DNA of 54,559 nt from Acidovorax delafieldii (lineage in GTDB: Bacteria; Pseudomonadota; Gammaproteobacteria; Burkholderiales; Burkholderiaceae_C). Positions 15,138 to 25,327 of the stretch are shown in pieces. The notes beneath the pieces are model-generated. The model made no database searches. It saw nothing but the letters and a program-made list of their open reading frames with translations, and had not been told where the DNA came from. The stretch covers positions 1-54,559 of the forward strand of contig DFQQ01000038.1 in assembly GCA_002377855.1 (NCBI GenBank), read 5' to 3'. The position numbers and the translations under genes were made by a program. The stretch's first letter is position 1. Each line of letters begins with the position of its first letter.

Positions 15138-16232
15138 ATGAACTCTGCCGCCCAGCCCCCTGCCGACAAGCCCTTGCCTCGTCCGGTTTCTCCACGGGGC
15201 TCGAGCTTGGCGGGCAAGGCTTACTGGGCCATGGTGCAGCGGCTGGTGCTCACCGCCGCCGGCATCGATGTGGGCTACATCGCGCTGTTTTTCTGGCTGG
15301 GGTCCATTCCGCTGGCGCTGGTCAACCTGGGCAGCATCGCCCTGTATTTGTGTTCCTACGCCCTCATCCAGCGCCGCAAGAATGCCTGGGGGCTGACGCT
15401 CATCTGGCTGGAGGTGGCCGCCCACACGGCCTTGGGCTCGCTGCTTCTCGGGTGGGACAGCGGTTTTCATTACTACCTGCTGCTGTTCGTGCCCGCCATC
15501 GTGGTGGCCAATGCGGGCCGGTACGCAGCGCCCTTTGTGGTGGCACTGCTGGTGTACTACCTGGGTTTGCAGGCCATCTGCGCCCGGGTGGGGCCGCTGG
15601 ACCCGCTTGCGGGCAACGGCCTGCAGATCGTCAACTGGATCCACATCTGCATTGCGTTCGCCCTGTCGGCGGCGCTGGCGGGCCACTACCGCCGCACCAT
15701 TTTGATCGCCGAGGGCCGGCTGCTCAAGCAAGCCACACTCGACGGCCTGACCGGTTTGTTCAACCGCAGCCATTTCCAAACCCAGGCCCGGCACGCGCTG
15801 GCGGCATGCGAGCGGGCGCGCGAGCCCGTGGCGCTGGTGCTGTGCGACGTGGACCACTTCAAGCAGGTGAATGACACGCATGGCCATGCCGTGGGCGACC
15901 AGGTGCTGCAGGCGGTGGCGCAGATCATGAGCCGCAATCTGCGCTCGGGCGACTTGCTGGCGCGATGGGGCGGCGAGGAGTTTCTGGCCATGATGCCGCG
16001 CACCAGCCCCGCCGCTGCGCTGGAGGCAGCGGAGCGCATACGCCAGGCGGTGGAGGCCTTCACGCTGGAACTGAGCGAGGGCCAGCCCGGCGTGCGCGTG
16101 ACGCTGTCGTTTGGCGTGAGCAGCGTGCGCGGTCCCAACGACCTGCAGGCGGCCACGGCCCGCGCTGATCAGGCGCTGTACGCCAGCAAGAACGGCGGGC
16201 GCAACCGCGTCACGCTGGCAGACAACCTGTAG
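15138..16232 (+). CDS. Membrane diguanylate cyclase (GGDEF)
   Basis: A 364-residue protein. About five to six hydrophobic segments (residues about 30-185) form a MASE-like membrane sensor, followed by a GGDEF domain beginning ATLDGLTGLFNRSHF. The active site reads RWGGEEF and the metal-binding region LVLCDVDHFKQVNDTHGH is intact, so cyclic-di-GMP synthesis is expected. An inhibitory I-site, RSGD, sits exactly five residues before GGEEF, predicting product feedback. No EAL domain is present. It stands alone between the iron operon and a convergent protease gene. Confidence 0.9.
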   Translation: MNSAAQPPADKPLPRPVSPRGSSLAGKAYWAMVQRLVLTAAGIDVGYIALFFWLGSIPLALVNLGSIALYLCSYALIQRRKNAWGLTLIWLEVAAHTALGSLLLGWDSGFHYYLLLFVPAIVVANAGRYAAPFVVALLVYYLGLQAICARVGPLDPLAGNGLQIVNWIHICIAFALSAALAGHYRRTILIAEGRLLKQATLDGLTGLFNRSHFQTQARHALAACERAREPVALVLCDVDHFKQVNDTHGHAVGDQVLQAVAQIMSRNLRSGDLLARWGGEEFLAMMPRTSPAAALEAAERIRQAVEAFTLELSEGQPGVRVTLSFGVSSVRGPNDLQAATARADQALYASKNGGRNRVTLADNL

Positions 16233-16238
16233 CCCCGC

Positions 16239-17090
16239 TCACCCTGCCTTGCGCGCAGCTTGGTACAGGCCTTGCACCTTGGGCACGTTCTGCTGCAATT
16301 CGCGGATGCGTTCGGGCCCGGAAGGGTGGGTCGAAAGAAATGCCAAGCCCGCCTGCTGGCTGCCTGATGCCTTGCCCATCTTTTGCCACAGGCTCACCGC
16401 AGCGTCGGGTTGGTAGCCTGCACGCGCTGCCAACTCCAGGCCCACCAGGTCCGCATCGGTCTCGTCGGAACGGCTGAATTTCAAGGTCAGCAATTGCGCG
16501 CCGAGCCCGGCAGCGGCGTTGCCCAGATCGCCCAGCCCCAGCAGCTGTGAGCCCAGGCGGATGCCGATGTTCGTGGCCTGCGTCTTGGCCAGCCGTTCAC
16601 GCGCATGCTCGCGCAGTGCATGGGCCATTTCGTGGCCCATGATCATGGCGGCTTCGTCTTCGGTGAGCTGCAGCTTGTCCAGGATGCCGGTGTAGAAGGC
16701 AATCTTGCCGCCTGGCATGCAAAACGCGTTGATCTGCTGGCTGCCGATCAGGTTGACTTCCCAGCGCCACTGCCCGGCGCGGTCGTTCCACGGCATGGCA
16801 AACGGGATGAGGCGCTTGGCAATCGCATTGAGGCGCTGCAATTGCGGGTGTTCAGGGGGCGCCAGCGCACGCTTGGCGCGGGCCTGTTCCAGCATCTGGT
16901 GGTACTGCTGCGTGGCCGAGCGCTCCAGCGTCTCGGCAGGTATGAGCTTGCGCACGGTGGAGGCCGACCCCACGTCCACCTGGGCCAGCGCAGGGGCGAC
17001 GGCGGCGCTGCCCGCCGCGAGCAGAAAGGCACGGCGCGCCGACCAGGCAGATGAAGGCGCTACAGACGGAGGGGGGCACAAAAAGCACAT
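16239..17090 (-). CDS. M48-family metallopeptidase (LoiP/YggG-like)
   Basis: About 283 residues from ATG 17090. The N-terminus (ARRAFLLAAGSAAVAPALAQ) looks like a signal peptide with twin Arg, so the enzyme is probably periplasmic. The zinc motif HEMAHALREH has both metal-binding His and the catalytic Glu; the third ligand is in SRSDETDADLVGLELAARAGY, as in M48 peptidases. Such proteins act in envelope protein quality control. It is divergent from the AmpG-like gene (32 bp gap) and nearly meets the convergent cyclase gene. An ATG at 17162 would extend it by 24 residues but hides the signal peptide. Confidence 0.85.
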   Translation of the reverse strand: MCFLCPPPSVAPSSAWSARRAFLLAAGSAAVAPALAQVDVGSASTVRKLIPAETLERSATQQYHQMLEQARAKRALAPPEHPQLQRLNAIAKRLIPFAMPWNDRAGQWRWEVNLIGSQQINAFCMPGGKIAFYTGILDKLQLTEDEAAMIMGHEMAHALREHARERLAKTQATNIGIRLGSQLLGLGDLGNAAAGLGAQLLTLKFSRSDETDADLVGLELAARAGYQPDAAVSLWQKMGKASGSQQAGLAFLSTHPSGPERIRELQQNVPKVQGLYQAARKAG

Positions 17091-17122
17091 GCGGGAATAA
17101 TAGACAAAAAGCCGCAAACCCC

Positions 17123-18520
17123 ATGTCAGACGCCACCACCAAGCCCTTGTCGCCCCCCCCACCCACGCAGGCTGACCCCGCCACCGCCGCCGCTTCTCCT
17201 CGCCCCAGCTGGCTGCAAACCCTGCGCGTGTACCTGGAGCCCGCGAGCCTGCGCATGCTGACGCTGGGCTTTTCTGCCGGGCTGCCCCTGCTGCTGGTGC
17301 TGGGCACGCTGAGCTTTCGGCTGCGCGAGGCGGGCATCGACCGCAGCACCATCGGCTATCTGAGCTGGGTGGGCTTGGCGTATGGCTTCAAGTGGATGTG
17401 GGCCCCTCTGGTGGACCGGTTGCCCATTCCGCTGCTCACCCGCTGGCTGGGGCGGCGGCGCAGCTGGCTGCTGCTGTCGCAGTGCCTGATCGTGGCGGGC
17501 CTGGTGGGCATGGCGGTGAGCGACCCCCGCAACGCGCTCGGGCCCATCGTGTGGTGCGCGCTGGCGGTGGCGTTTGGCTCGGCCACGCAAGACATTGCGC
17601 TCGATGCCTTTCGCATTGAATCGGCAGACACCAACCACCAGGCGGCACTGGCCGCGTCGTACCAGACGGGCTACCGGCTGGCCATGATCTGGGCCGGGGC
17701 CGGGGTGCTCTGGATCGCGGATCGATCCGAAGTGCTGCCTGCCTTGGGCCAGGCCGCCAGCTATCAGAACCAGGCCTGGATGGCAGCCTACCTGGTGATG
17801 GCCGTGTCCATGGTGGTGGGCATGGTGACGGTGTTGTATTCGAACGAGCCAGCACAGGTGCGCCTAGCGCCCGCCAAAAACCTGGGCGCATGGCTGCAGG
17901 GCGCCGTGGTGGACCCATTTGCAGACTTTTTGCGCCGCTACGGCTGGCACGCGGCGCTCATCCTGGCGCTGATCGCCGTCTACCGCATCAGCGACGTGGT
18001 GATGGGCATCATGGCCAACCCGTTCTATGTGGACATGGGCTACACCAAGGCCGAAGTGGCCACCGTCACCAAGATCTATGGGGTGGTGATGACGCTGCTG
18101 GGGGCCTTTGTGGGCGGCGTTCTGTCCATGCGGCTCGGGGTGATGCGCGTGCTGATGCTGGGCGCCCTCCTCAGTGCCGGCAGCAACCTGCTGTTTGCCT
18201 GGCTGGCGGGCCATGGGCACGATGTGACGGCGCTGATTGCGGTGGTGTCGGCCGACAACCTGGCCGGGGGCGTGGCGTCGGCGGCGTTCATCGCTTACCT
18301 CTCCAGCCTGACCAATGTGAGCTACTCGGCCACGCAGTACGCGCTGTTCAGCTCCATGATGCTGCTGCTGCCCAAGTTTGTCGCGGGTTTTTCGGGCGAC
18401 TACGTCGATGCGTTTGGCTACGCGCATTTCTTCACATCCACCGCGCTGCTGGGCGTGCCCGTGCTGGCCCTGGTGTGGCTGGCATCACGCATCAAAATGG
18501 GCACTGGCGCCCGTCAATAA
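17123..18520 (+). CDS. ampG: AmpG-like muropeptide MFS transporter
   Basis: 465 residues with about 12-14 hydrophobic segments in the AmpG branch of the MFS: GFSAGLPLLLVLGTLSFRLREAG at the start, LSWVGLAYGFKWMWAPLVDR, and FGSATQDIALDAFRIE in the middle. AmpG imports GlcNAc-anhydromuramyl peptides into the cytoplasm for wall recycling, which also signals beta-lactamase induction. Start ATG 17123 is the first suited to the family; the frame is open further upstream over the divergent protease gene. The last residues and stop (KMGTGARQ) are encoded by a dispersed palindromic repeat that begins at about 18496, so the natural C-terminus may have been replaced. Confidence 0.8.
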   Translation: MSDATTKPLSPPPPTQADPATAAASPRPSWLQTLRVYLEPASLRMLTLGFSAGLPLLLVLGTLSFRLREAGIDRSTIGYLSWVGLAYGFKWMWAPLVDRLPIPLLTRWLGRRRSWLLLSQCLIVAGLVGMAVSDPRNALGPIVWCALAVAFGSATQDIALDAFRIESADTNHQAALAASYQTGYRLAMIWAGAGVLWIADRSEVLPALGQAASYQNQAWMAAYLVMAVSMVVGMVTVLYSNEPAQVRLAPAKNLGAWLQGAVVDPFADFLRRYGWHAALILALIAVYRISDVVMGIMANPFYVDMGYTKAEVATVTKIYGVVMTLLGAFVGGVLSMRLGVMRVLMLGALLSAGSNLLFAWLAGHGHDVTALIAVVSADNLAGGVASAAFIAYLSSLTNVSYSATQYALFSSMMLLLPKFVAGFSGDYVDAFGYAHFFTSTALLGVPVLALVWLASRIKMGTGARQ

Positions 18521-18551
18521 AGCGCCGACAGCTATGGTTATAGTAGCAAGC
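18496..18551 (+). repeat. Dispersed two-hairpin palindromic repeat, copy D (overlaps gene end)
   Basis: ATCAAAATGGGCACTGGCGC, then AAAGCGCCGACAGCTATGG and TATAGTAGCAA follow the same order as the other copies. The stop codon of the AmpG-like gene (18518-18520) lies inside the repeat. Confidence 0.7.
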
Positions 18552-18685
18552 AACACTCTCACCCGCGTCGGCGTTTACGGCAGCTTTACACAAGCGACAA
18601 GCGCCCTGCACGCCTGCGGGGCACCATGGCCTTGCAACGGCTCTCACCAGGGCGCTGTACCGCCATCCACCACTACACAGAATCC

Positions 18686-19405
<720 letters not shown>

Positions 19406-19512
19406 GGGGCCGTGATGGCAGGCCCCAAGCTCTCTTGCTGCTGCGCGCAACGGCGCCGCTCGGCCCTGCCCGGCGCCCCGTCTTTTGACCCACTCTGAAC
19501 CACAACTGCTCC

Positions 19513-20805
19513 GTGAAGCTAACCAACCCTTTTGCCCGGCGTCTGTCCCTGCGCATCTGGCTGACCGTGGTGGCCGGCATGGCGGTGTTGACGCTGGCCG
19601 TGGGTTGGGCGTGGCGCGTGGCGGTCGAAGAGAACAGCCTTGCACAGCCCGCAGCACCCGGCCGTGAAATGGTGCTGCGCGGCCCTGACGGAAACACCGT
19701 CATTCGCGGCTACGCCCTGCGCCAGCCAGGCCCGCCGGGCGAGGGCATTGATTTCCGCATCCAGACGGACACGGGCGAAAAATACACCTTGGAACTGGGC
19801 CCCAAGCCTGCGCGCGACGAGCGCCGTGCAGAACGCCGGGGCCACAGCATGCCCCCGCCGGGTGGCCCGGGCGGCGGGCCGGACCGGGCCGTGGCCTTCT
19901 GGTTGCGGCCGCCTTTTGGCTTTGTCTGGATGCTGGCCATCATGGGGGTGGCGGCGGCGCTCGGGGTGTACCCCGTGATACGCCGGCTGACACTGCGTCT
20001 GGAGGCGCTTCAGCGCAGCGTAAAGAAGTTCGGCGAAGGCGATTTGTCGGTGCGGGTGCCCGAAAACGGACAGGATGAAGTGGCCGACCTCGCCCGCCAG
20101 TTCAACGCTGCGGCCGAGCGGGTGGAAACGCTGGTCAAGTCCCACAAGTCGTTGCTGGCCAACGCCTCGCACGAGCTGCGCTCGCCCCTCACGCGCATTC
20201 GCATGGGGCTGGAGCTGATGGGCGGCGACCAGCCTTCGCCGGCGTTCCGCGCAGAGATCCTGCGCAACATCGCCGAGCTGGACCAGTTGGTGGACGAGAT
20301 CCTGCTGGCCAGCCGCCTGGACGCCCGCGAAGCCGACGTGGGCACCGTGGAAGACGTGGACCTGATCGGCCTGGCCGCCGAAGAATGCGCCCGTGTGGAT
20401 GCGGACCTGGACGTGAGCGCCGTGCCAGAGGGACTGGAGGTGCGCGGCATCTCCAAACTGCTGCGCCGCGCGGTTCGCAACTTGCTCGAGAACGCCCGCC
20501 GCTACAGCACGGGCGAGATCACCGTGCAGGTACTGCGCAGCGGCACCTTGGCCGAAGTGCGCGTTTGCGACCGCGGGCCTGGCGTGCCGCCGGCCCAGCG
20601 CGAACGCATTTTCGAGCCCTTCTACCGGCTGCCCGGCGCCAGCGAACGCTCTGGCGGTGTGGGCCTGGGCCTGGCACTGGTGCGCTCCATTGCCGGGCGC
20701 CACAACGGCAGCGTGCATTGCGAAGACCACCCAGGCGGAGGTGCCTGTTTTGTGCTGCGCCTACCGGTGGCGTCTGCGGCACGGGCATTGCCGCAGGATC
20801 AGTAG
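19513..20805 (+). CDS. Sensor histidine kinase (HAMP/HisKA/HATPase)
   Basis: A 430-residue inner-membrane kinase with a GTG start. The first membrane segment is at about 12-35. A short periplasmic sensor follows, containing a Pro/Gly-rich stretch near MPPPGGPGGGPDR, then a second segment (FVWMLAIMGVAAALGVYPVI), HAMP, the HisKA box SHELRSPLTRIRM with the phospho-His, N box NLLENARRYS, and G boxes DRGPGVP and GGVGLGLALV. It pairs with the response regulator just upstream. The small charged periplasmic loop might sense metal or membrane stress, which is speculation. Confidence 0.9.
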   Translation: MKLTNPFARRLSLRIWLTVVAGMAVLTLAVGWAWRVAVEENSLAQPAAPGREMVLRGPDGNTVIRGYALRQPGPPGEGIDFRIQTDTGEKYTLELGPKPARDERRAERRGHSMPPPGGPGGGPDRAVAFWLRPPFGFVWMLAIMGVAAALGVYPVIRRLTLRLEALQRSVKKFGEGDLSVRVPENGQDEVADLARQFNAAAERVETLVKSHKSLLANASHELRSPLTRIRMGLELMGGDQPSPAFRAEILRNIAELDQLVDEILLASRLDAREADVGTVEDVDLIGLAAEECARVDADLDVSAVPEGLEVRGISKLLRRAVRNLLENARRYSTGEITVQVLRSGTLAEVRVCDRGPGVPPAQRERIFEPFYRLPGASERSGGVGLGLALVRSIAGRHNGSVHCEDHPGGGACFVLRLPVASAARALPQDQ

Positions 20806-20950
20806 CCCGGACCACGACTGCCGCGCAACGCAACGACAGCCGAGCCCGGCATACCCGCGCGTGGTATCGAAGGGAAGGCCAGCCAGGGCCGCCCGGTAGC
20901 AAAGACAGTCGTCTTCTCGGGCAAAGGGCGAACAACGCCTCAGCGCAGGA

Positions 20951-22192
20951 TCAGTCCTGCAGGGGCCAGCGCCACACCATCACGGCGTACAGCGCCGCAC
21001 CCAACACCAGGGCTCCCGCTGCCGCCAGCAGGCCCTGCGTGAACCCTTGGCTTGGCGTGGCCGCGCGGTGCAGCGCCCACGCCACCATGGGCGGGCCGAT
21101 AATCTGGCCCAGGCCGTAGGCCGCCGTGAGCAGCCCCGTAAAGCTGTCACCCGCCGACGGCCACACCCGGCGCGCCTCTTGCAGCCCAAAGAAGGTGATG
21201 GCCGTGAACGGCAGCCCCAGCAACCAGCTGCCCAGTGCAAACCCGGCGACTCCGGGCCACACCAGGCTCAAACCGATCGCTGCGCCCTGCAGCAGATAGG
21301 CCCCCATCAACAGCCAACGCCGGTCCCATGTGGTGGGCGCGCGCGTGGCCAGGGCAGCCCCCATGGCCACGCCCGTGCCAAACAGCGGCCAGAACAAGTC
21401 CGGCCACACCGAGCCTGCGGGCAAAGCGGCGCGCGCGATCACCGGCAAAAAAGTGGCCGTAACGATGTAGCCCAGCCCCGACAGACCATAGGCCAGTGTG
21501 AGCAAGCCGCGCGCCGCCACCCCAAGCCCTGGCGGGTTGACAGAAAGCACGGGCCTTGCGGCGGCGGATGCCTGCGGAAGCCCTCGCACCACGGGCCACA
21601 CCACGGCGCACAACCCTGTGCACAACACGCCAAACACCGCCCACCCCGCTGCCGCCGGCCAGTGCCAGGCCACCATCGCACTGGCAGACAACCCCGTGAG
21701 CACAATGCCCAGCCCCGGACCGCAAAAGATAAGCCCCCCGAGTGCAGGCTGCCCCAGCGCCACCAGGCGCAACATGCACCACGCAGCGATGTTCAAAAGC
21801 ACGAGCGCGCTGGCCACCCCCGCGCCCAGCCGCAGCGCAGGCCACGCCCAAGGCAGCGGCAACGCCATCGCCAGCGTGAGAACCACGGTGGCGCCAAGCC
21901 CCCACCGCGCCAGGCGGGCCGGGTGCCAGCGCTGGCGGGCGCGGGGCGCCACCCAAGGCAGCGCCACACAGGCCAGCGCGCCGAGCAGGTAGCCCACGTA
22001 GTTGGCGGTGGCCAGCCAACTGCCATCGGCGAGCGAAACAGTGCCCTCGCTCAGCATCATGGGCAGCAAGGGTGTGAAGGCAAATCGCCCGACCCCCATG
22101 GCGGCTGCCAACGCAGCCATGCCCGCCAGCGCCACGGCATAGGGGCGCTCGGACAGAGCCAAGGGGACGGAAGAACGGGGTTGGGTTGTCAT
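20951..22192 (-). CDS. YbfB/YjiJ-family MFS transporter
   Basis: 413 residues from ATG 22192 with 12 hydrophobic segments. The opening YAVALAGMAALAAAMGVGRFAFTPLLPMML is characteristic of the YbfB/YjiJ MFS group, whose substrates are largely unknown. It is divergent from a LysR-type gene with about 100 bp between starts, so LysR regulation is likely. An upstream ATG at 22222 would put ten non-hydrophobic residues in front. Confidence 0.85.
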   Translation of the reverse strand: MTTQPRSSVPLALSERPYAVALAGMAALAAAMGVGRFAFTPLLPMMLSEGTVSLADGSWLATANYVGYLLGALACVALPWVAPRARQRWHPARLARWGLGATVVLTLAMALPLPWAWPALRLGAGVASALVLLNIAAWCMLRLVALGQPALGGLIFCGPGLGIVLTGLSASAMVAWHWPAAAGWAVFGVLCTGLCAVVWPVVRGLPQASAAARPVLSVNPPGLGVAARGLLTLAYGLSGLGYIVTATFLPVIARAALPAGSVWPDLFWPLFGTGVAMGAALATRAPTTWDRRWLLMGAYLLQGAAIGLSLVWPGVAGFALGSWLLGLPFTAITFFGLQEARRVWPSAGDSFTGLLTAAYGLGQIIGPPMVAWALHRAATPSQGFTQGLLAAAGALVLGAALYAVMVWRWPLQD

Positions 22193-22243
22193 ACAACAAG
22201 ACTCCACGAAGGCTGCCGACATCCTCGGCGTTTCGCTTATTAT

Positions 22244-22255
22244 TCTGCAAACAGA
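22244..22255. promoter_or_regulatory. Possible LysR-type binding site in the divergent promoter region
   Basis: TCTGCAAACAGA is an interrupted inverted repeat (TCTG/CAGA) in the short gap between the divergent MFS and LysR genes. With flanking bases it fits the loose T-N11-A pattern. The match is weak and would be common by chance. Confidence 0.25.
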
Positions 22256-22293
22256 TTGTTTTTGTTTAATTCATCTCTATAAGAGAACGTTTC

Positions 22294-23181
22294 ATGGATT
22301 TCGCTGCACTCGAAATCTTCCGGGCTGTGGCTGCGGAAGGGAGCGTGACCCGCGCGGCAGAGCGGCTGGGCCGCGTGCAGTCGAACGTGACCACGCGCGT
22401 GCAGCAGCTCGAGGAGCAGCTGGGCGTTGCTTTGTTTTTGCGCGAAGGGCGGCGGATGGTGCTGACCCCGGCGGGCGAATCCCTGCGCGGCTATGCGGAC
22501 CGCCTGCTGGCGCTGGCCGAGGAAGCCCGCCAGGCGGTGCGTCCGGAGCAACCCGGCGGGCGCCTGCGCTTGGGGGCCATGGAGAGCACGGCTGCGGCCC
22601 GGCTGCCCCAGCCCCTGGCCCGGTTGCACGCGCAGTGGCCCGAAGTTGTGCTGGAACTGTCTACCGGCCCATCGCGCCAGTTGGTAGAGCAAGTGGCCGC
22701 CCACACCCTGGACGCCGCCCTGGTAGCTTGGCCGCCCCCCGGGCTGGGCACCGACACACCTGTAGAGCGGACTACCGTGTTTCAGGAGTCTCTGCTGCTG
22801 GCCCTGCCCGCAGACCACCCCCCTGTGCACAGCCCTGCCGATTTGCGCCTGCACACGCTGGCCGCCTTTACCAGCGGATGCACCTATCGCGGTATCGGCG
22901 AAGCGTGGATGCGGCGCGCAGACGGTACGCCGCCCAGGGTGCTGGAGCTGGCGTCATACCACGCCATTTTGGCCTGCGTCGCGGCAGGGCGCTGTGCCGG
23001 CGTGGTGCCCCAGGCCGTATGGGACCTGATGCGCGAGCCCCCCGCACTGCAACTGGTGCCTTTGCAGCGCTGCGACACCGTTCTGGTGCGCCGACAGGGC
23101 TACCAGTCGCCCGCGCTGGATGCGCTGCTGACCACGCTGCAAGGCCCCCATCGCGCTGCCACCTGGACCCCCTTGCCCTGA
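22294..23181 (+). CDS. LysR-family transcriptional regulator
   Basis: 295 residues: N-terminal winged helix (FRAVAAEGSVTRAAERLGRVQSNVTTRVQQLEEQLGVALF) followed by the type-2 periplasmic-binding-like effector domain to the end. Divergent from the YbfB/YjiJ-type transporter, which it probably regulates; the nitronate monooxygenase gene follows 16 bp later on the same strand and may be in the same transcript. The effector is unknown. Confidence 0.9.
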   Translation: MDFAALEIFRAVAAEGSVTRAAERLGRVQSNVTTRVQQLEEQLGVALFLREGRRMVLTPAGESLRGYADRLLALAEEARQAVRPEQPGGRLRLGAMESTAAARLPQPLARLHAQWPEVVLELSTGPSRQLVEQVAAHTLDAALVAWPPPGLGTDTPVERTTVFQESLLLALPADHPPVHSPADLRLHTLAAFTSGCTYRGIGEAWMRRADGTPPRVLELASYHAILACVAAGRCAGVVPQAVWDLMREPPALQLVPLQRCDTVLVRRQGYQSPALDALLTTLQGPHRAATWTPLP

Positions 23182-23197
23182 AACGGAGCCTTGTCCC

Positions 23198-24265
23198 ATG
23201 ACCTCTTCACTCTTGCAACGCCTTCAGATCGCCTTGCCTATTGTTCAAGGCCCCATGACGGGGGCAGACACGCCCGCACTGGCTGCCGCCGTTTCTGCAG
23301 CGGGTGGCTTGGGCATGCTGGGCTGCGGCATGCGCTCGCCCGCCGCCATGGCCGAGGCCGCTGCGGCCGTACGCCAGCACACCGAGCGGCCCTTCGGTAT
23401 GAACCTGTTCGTACAAGCCACCCCCGCTCCTGATGAAGCCACCGTGCAAGCGGCCCTTCAACGCCTGGCGCCGCTGTATGCGCAGCTGGATCTGCAGCCG
23501 CAGCGCCCTGCGCAATGGTGTGAAGATTTTTCAGCCCAGTTCGATGCGCTGGTGGCACTGCACCCGGCGGTCGCCAGCTTCACCTTCGGCATCCTGGACG
23601 CGACCCAGGTCGAACGCCTTCAAGCGGCAGGGTGCTTTGTGGTGGGCACCGCCACCACCGTGGCCGAAGCACGCGCGTGGGCCAGCGTAGGCGCGGACGC
23701 GGTGTGCGCGAGCGGCACAGAAGCAGGCGGCCATCGCGGCACTTTTCTGGATGATTTCGAGTCCAGCATGGTCGGCGCCATGGCGCTGGTACCGCAGTGC
23801 GTGGATGCGGTGGACATCCCGGTAATCGCCGCTGGCGGCATCATGGACGGCCGGGGCATTGCTGCGGCGCAGGCGCTGGGTGCGCAAGCCGTACAAATGG
23901 GGACGGCATTTTTGGCGTGCCCTGAATCAGGCATTGGCCCCGCGTACCGGCAGGCAATGGCCCAGGCGCGCGACACGGACACACGGCTGACCCGCGTTTT
24001 CTCGGGCCGCCCGGCGCGCGGCATTGTCAACCCGATGATGGAAGCCCTGGCCCCCGACGAAGACCGTGTGCCCCCGTACCCGGTGCAGAACGCGCTGACC
24101 GGCGCCCTGCGCCGCGCCGCTGCAGCGCAGGGGCGCGCCAGCCACCTGTCGCTGTGGGCAGGGCAAGGGGTGGGTGCCGTACGGGCCTTGCCAGCGCAGG
24201 AATTGGTAGCTGCCCTGGCCGATGAATGGCGTGCAGCCTGCCAGCGGCTGGCAGCTGCAACCTAA
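23198..24265 (+). CDS. Nitronate monooxygenase (FMN-dependent)
   Basis: 355 residues with a GGAG Shine-Dalgarno before ATG 23198. TIM-barrel FMN enzyme of the nitronate monooxygenase/2-nitropropane dioxygenase family: PIVQGPMTGADTPALAAAVSAAGG at the start, GTEAGGHRG and IPVIAAGGIMDGRGIAAAQALGAQAVQMGTAF for FMN phosphate binding. It oxidises alkyl nitronates to aldehyde or ketone plus nitrite. It follows a LysR gene closely, so co-expression is likely. Members with other activities exist, such as trans-2-enoyl-ACP reductases. Confidence 0.85.
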   Translation: MTSSLLQRLQIALPIVQGPMTGADTPALAAAVSAAGGLGMLGCGMRSPAAMAEAAAAVRQHTERPFGMNLFVQATPAPDEATVQAALQRLAPLYAQLDLQPQRPAQWCEDFSAQFDALVALHPAVASFTFGILDATQVERLQAAGCFVVGTATTVAEARAWASVGADAVCASGTEAGGHRGTFLDDFESSMVGAMALVPQCVDAVDIPVIAAGGIMDGRGIAAAQALGAQAVQMGTAFLACPESGIGPAYRQAMAQARDTDTRLTRVFSGRPARGIVNPMMEALAPDEDRVPPYPVQNALTGALRRAAAAQGRASHLSLWAGQGVGAVRALPAQELVAALADEWRAACQRLAAAT

Positions 24266-24345
24266 CCGCTTGGTCAGGCCCCCGGCCGGGTCTGAACGTC
24301 ACGGCAGAGGTGCTCCCTACAATCGGACGGCACCGCCTGCCTTCC

Positions 24346-25323
24346 ATGCCCCACATCATCGCCAACCCCTTCACGCTGACGGAGTTCCTGCTCGACAGCC
24401 TGCCCCCCGCTCAGCGAGCGCAAGTGCTCGTGCACCCCAAGCGCATCAAGGGGATGGCGTACTCGCTGCTCAAGGCGCTGGACGCGTGGTGCCCGTTTCG
24501 CCTGCCGGGGTTTCGGCCGTTCCCTGCCGCGTACCTGCAAGCGCTCCAAGCCATTCCAGAGCAAGCACCGGTGCTGATCTTCGGCATTGAAAACATCAAG
24601 GACCTGCGCATCCTGCGCAAATACCTGCGCACGCGGCGCATTGCGGTCTTCACATGGAACCCGGTCATCGATTACCAGCAGAACCACCGCGTGCGGCAAT
24701 TGCACATCCAGCAACTCAAGGGGTTGGGGTTCCATATCTTCACGTTCGACCCGGGCGACGCACAGCGGTACGGCCTCATGCTCACGCAGCAGGTGTACCG
24801 TTACGTGGAGCCGTTGCGCCAGGATCTGCCTTCACAGTGGGACATCTACTTCTTGGGGCAAGACAAGAACCGGTTCAACACGCTGTGCGCGCTGGCGCAG
24901 CAGTGGCAGGCCATTGGCTTGCGCATCTGCATCCGCATGGTGCCCGAGCCGGGCAGGAGCTACCCCGCAACGCCCGGCATCGAAGTGCTGCCCCACAGCA
25001 TTGGCTACACCGACAACATCGACACCATCAACCGCGCACGCTGTCTGCTCGAAATCACCCAGGCCAACCAGAGCGGCCTGACGGTACGCTGCCTGGAAGC
25101 CCTGTTTTTTGGCAAGAAACTCATCACCAACAACACCGGTGTGCGGGCACTGCCTTTCTTCAGCCCGGACCGTTTTTTTGTGGTGGGCGAAGACGACTCA
25201 GCGCGGCTACCCGCCTTCTTGGCAGCGCCGCTGCCACCGCTGCCCCCAGGGGCGCTGGACCCCTACGACTTCGCCCATTGGGTGCAACAGTTTGACCACT
25301 GGCCCCAGCCAGCTTCAGAGTGA
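24346..25323 (+). CDS. Glycosyltransferase-like protein of a surface-glycan cluster
   Basis: 326 residues from ATG 24346. The first part has alternating strands (VLIFGIENIKDLRILRKYL, RIAVFTWNPVI) and the C-terminal part has the GT-B-like pattern DTINRARCLLEITQANQSGLTVRCLEALFFGKKLITNN, close to CgeB-type and LPS glycosyltransferases. Substrates cannot be told. The cluster that follows (O-antigen ligase and three other transferase-like genes) supports lipopolysaccharide or capsule assembly. The upstream frame (from 24226) overlaps the preceding gene and is rejected. Confidence 0.65.
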   Translation: MPHIIANPFTLTEFLLDSLPPAQRAQVLVHPKRIKGMAYSLLKALDAWCPFRLPGFRPFPAAYLQALQAIPEQAPVLIFGIENIKDLRILRKYLRTRRIAVFTWNPVIDYQQNHRVRQLHIQQLKGLGFHIFTFDPGDAQRYGLMLTQQVYRYVEPLRQDLPSQWDIYFLGQDKNRFNTLCALAQQWQAIGLRICIRMVPEPGRSYPATPGIEVLPHSIGYTDNIDTINRARCLLEITQANQSGLTVRCLEALFFGKKLITNNTGVRALPFFSPDRFFVVGEDDSARLPAFLAAPLPPLPPGALDPYDFAHWVQQFDHWPQPASE

Positions 25324-25327
25324 GTGC

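Noticed and set aside
20945..20960. GCAGGA-TCAG-TCCTGC palindrome between the kinase and MFS genes as a terminator
   Set aside because: The stem is only 6 bp, overlaps the stop codon of the MFS gene and is not followed by T residues on either strand.
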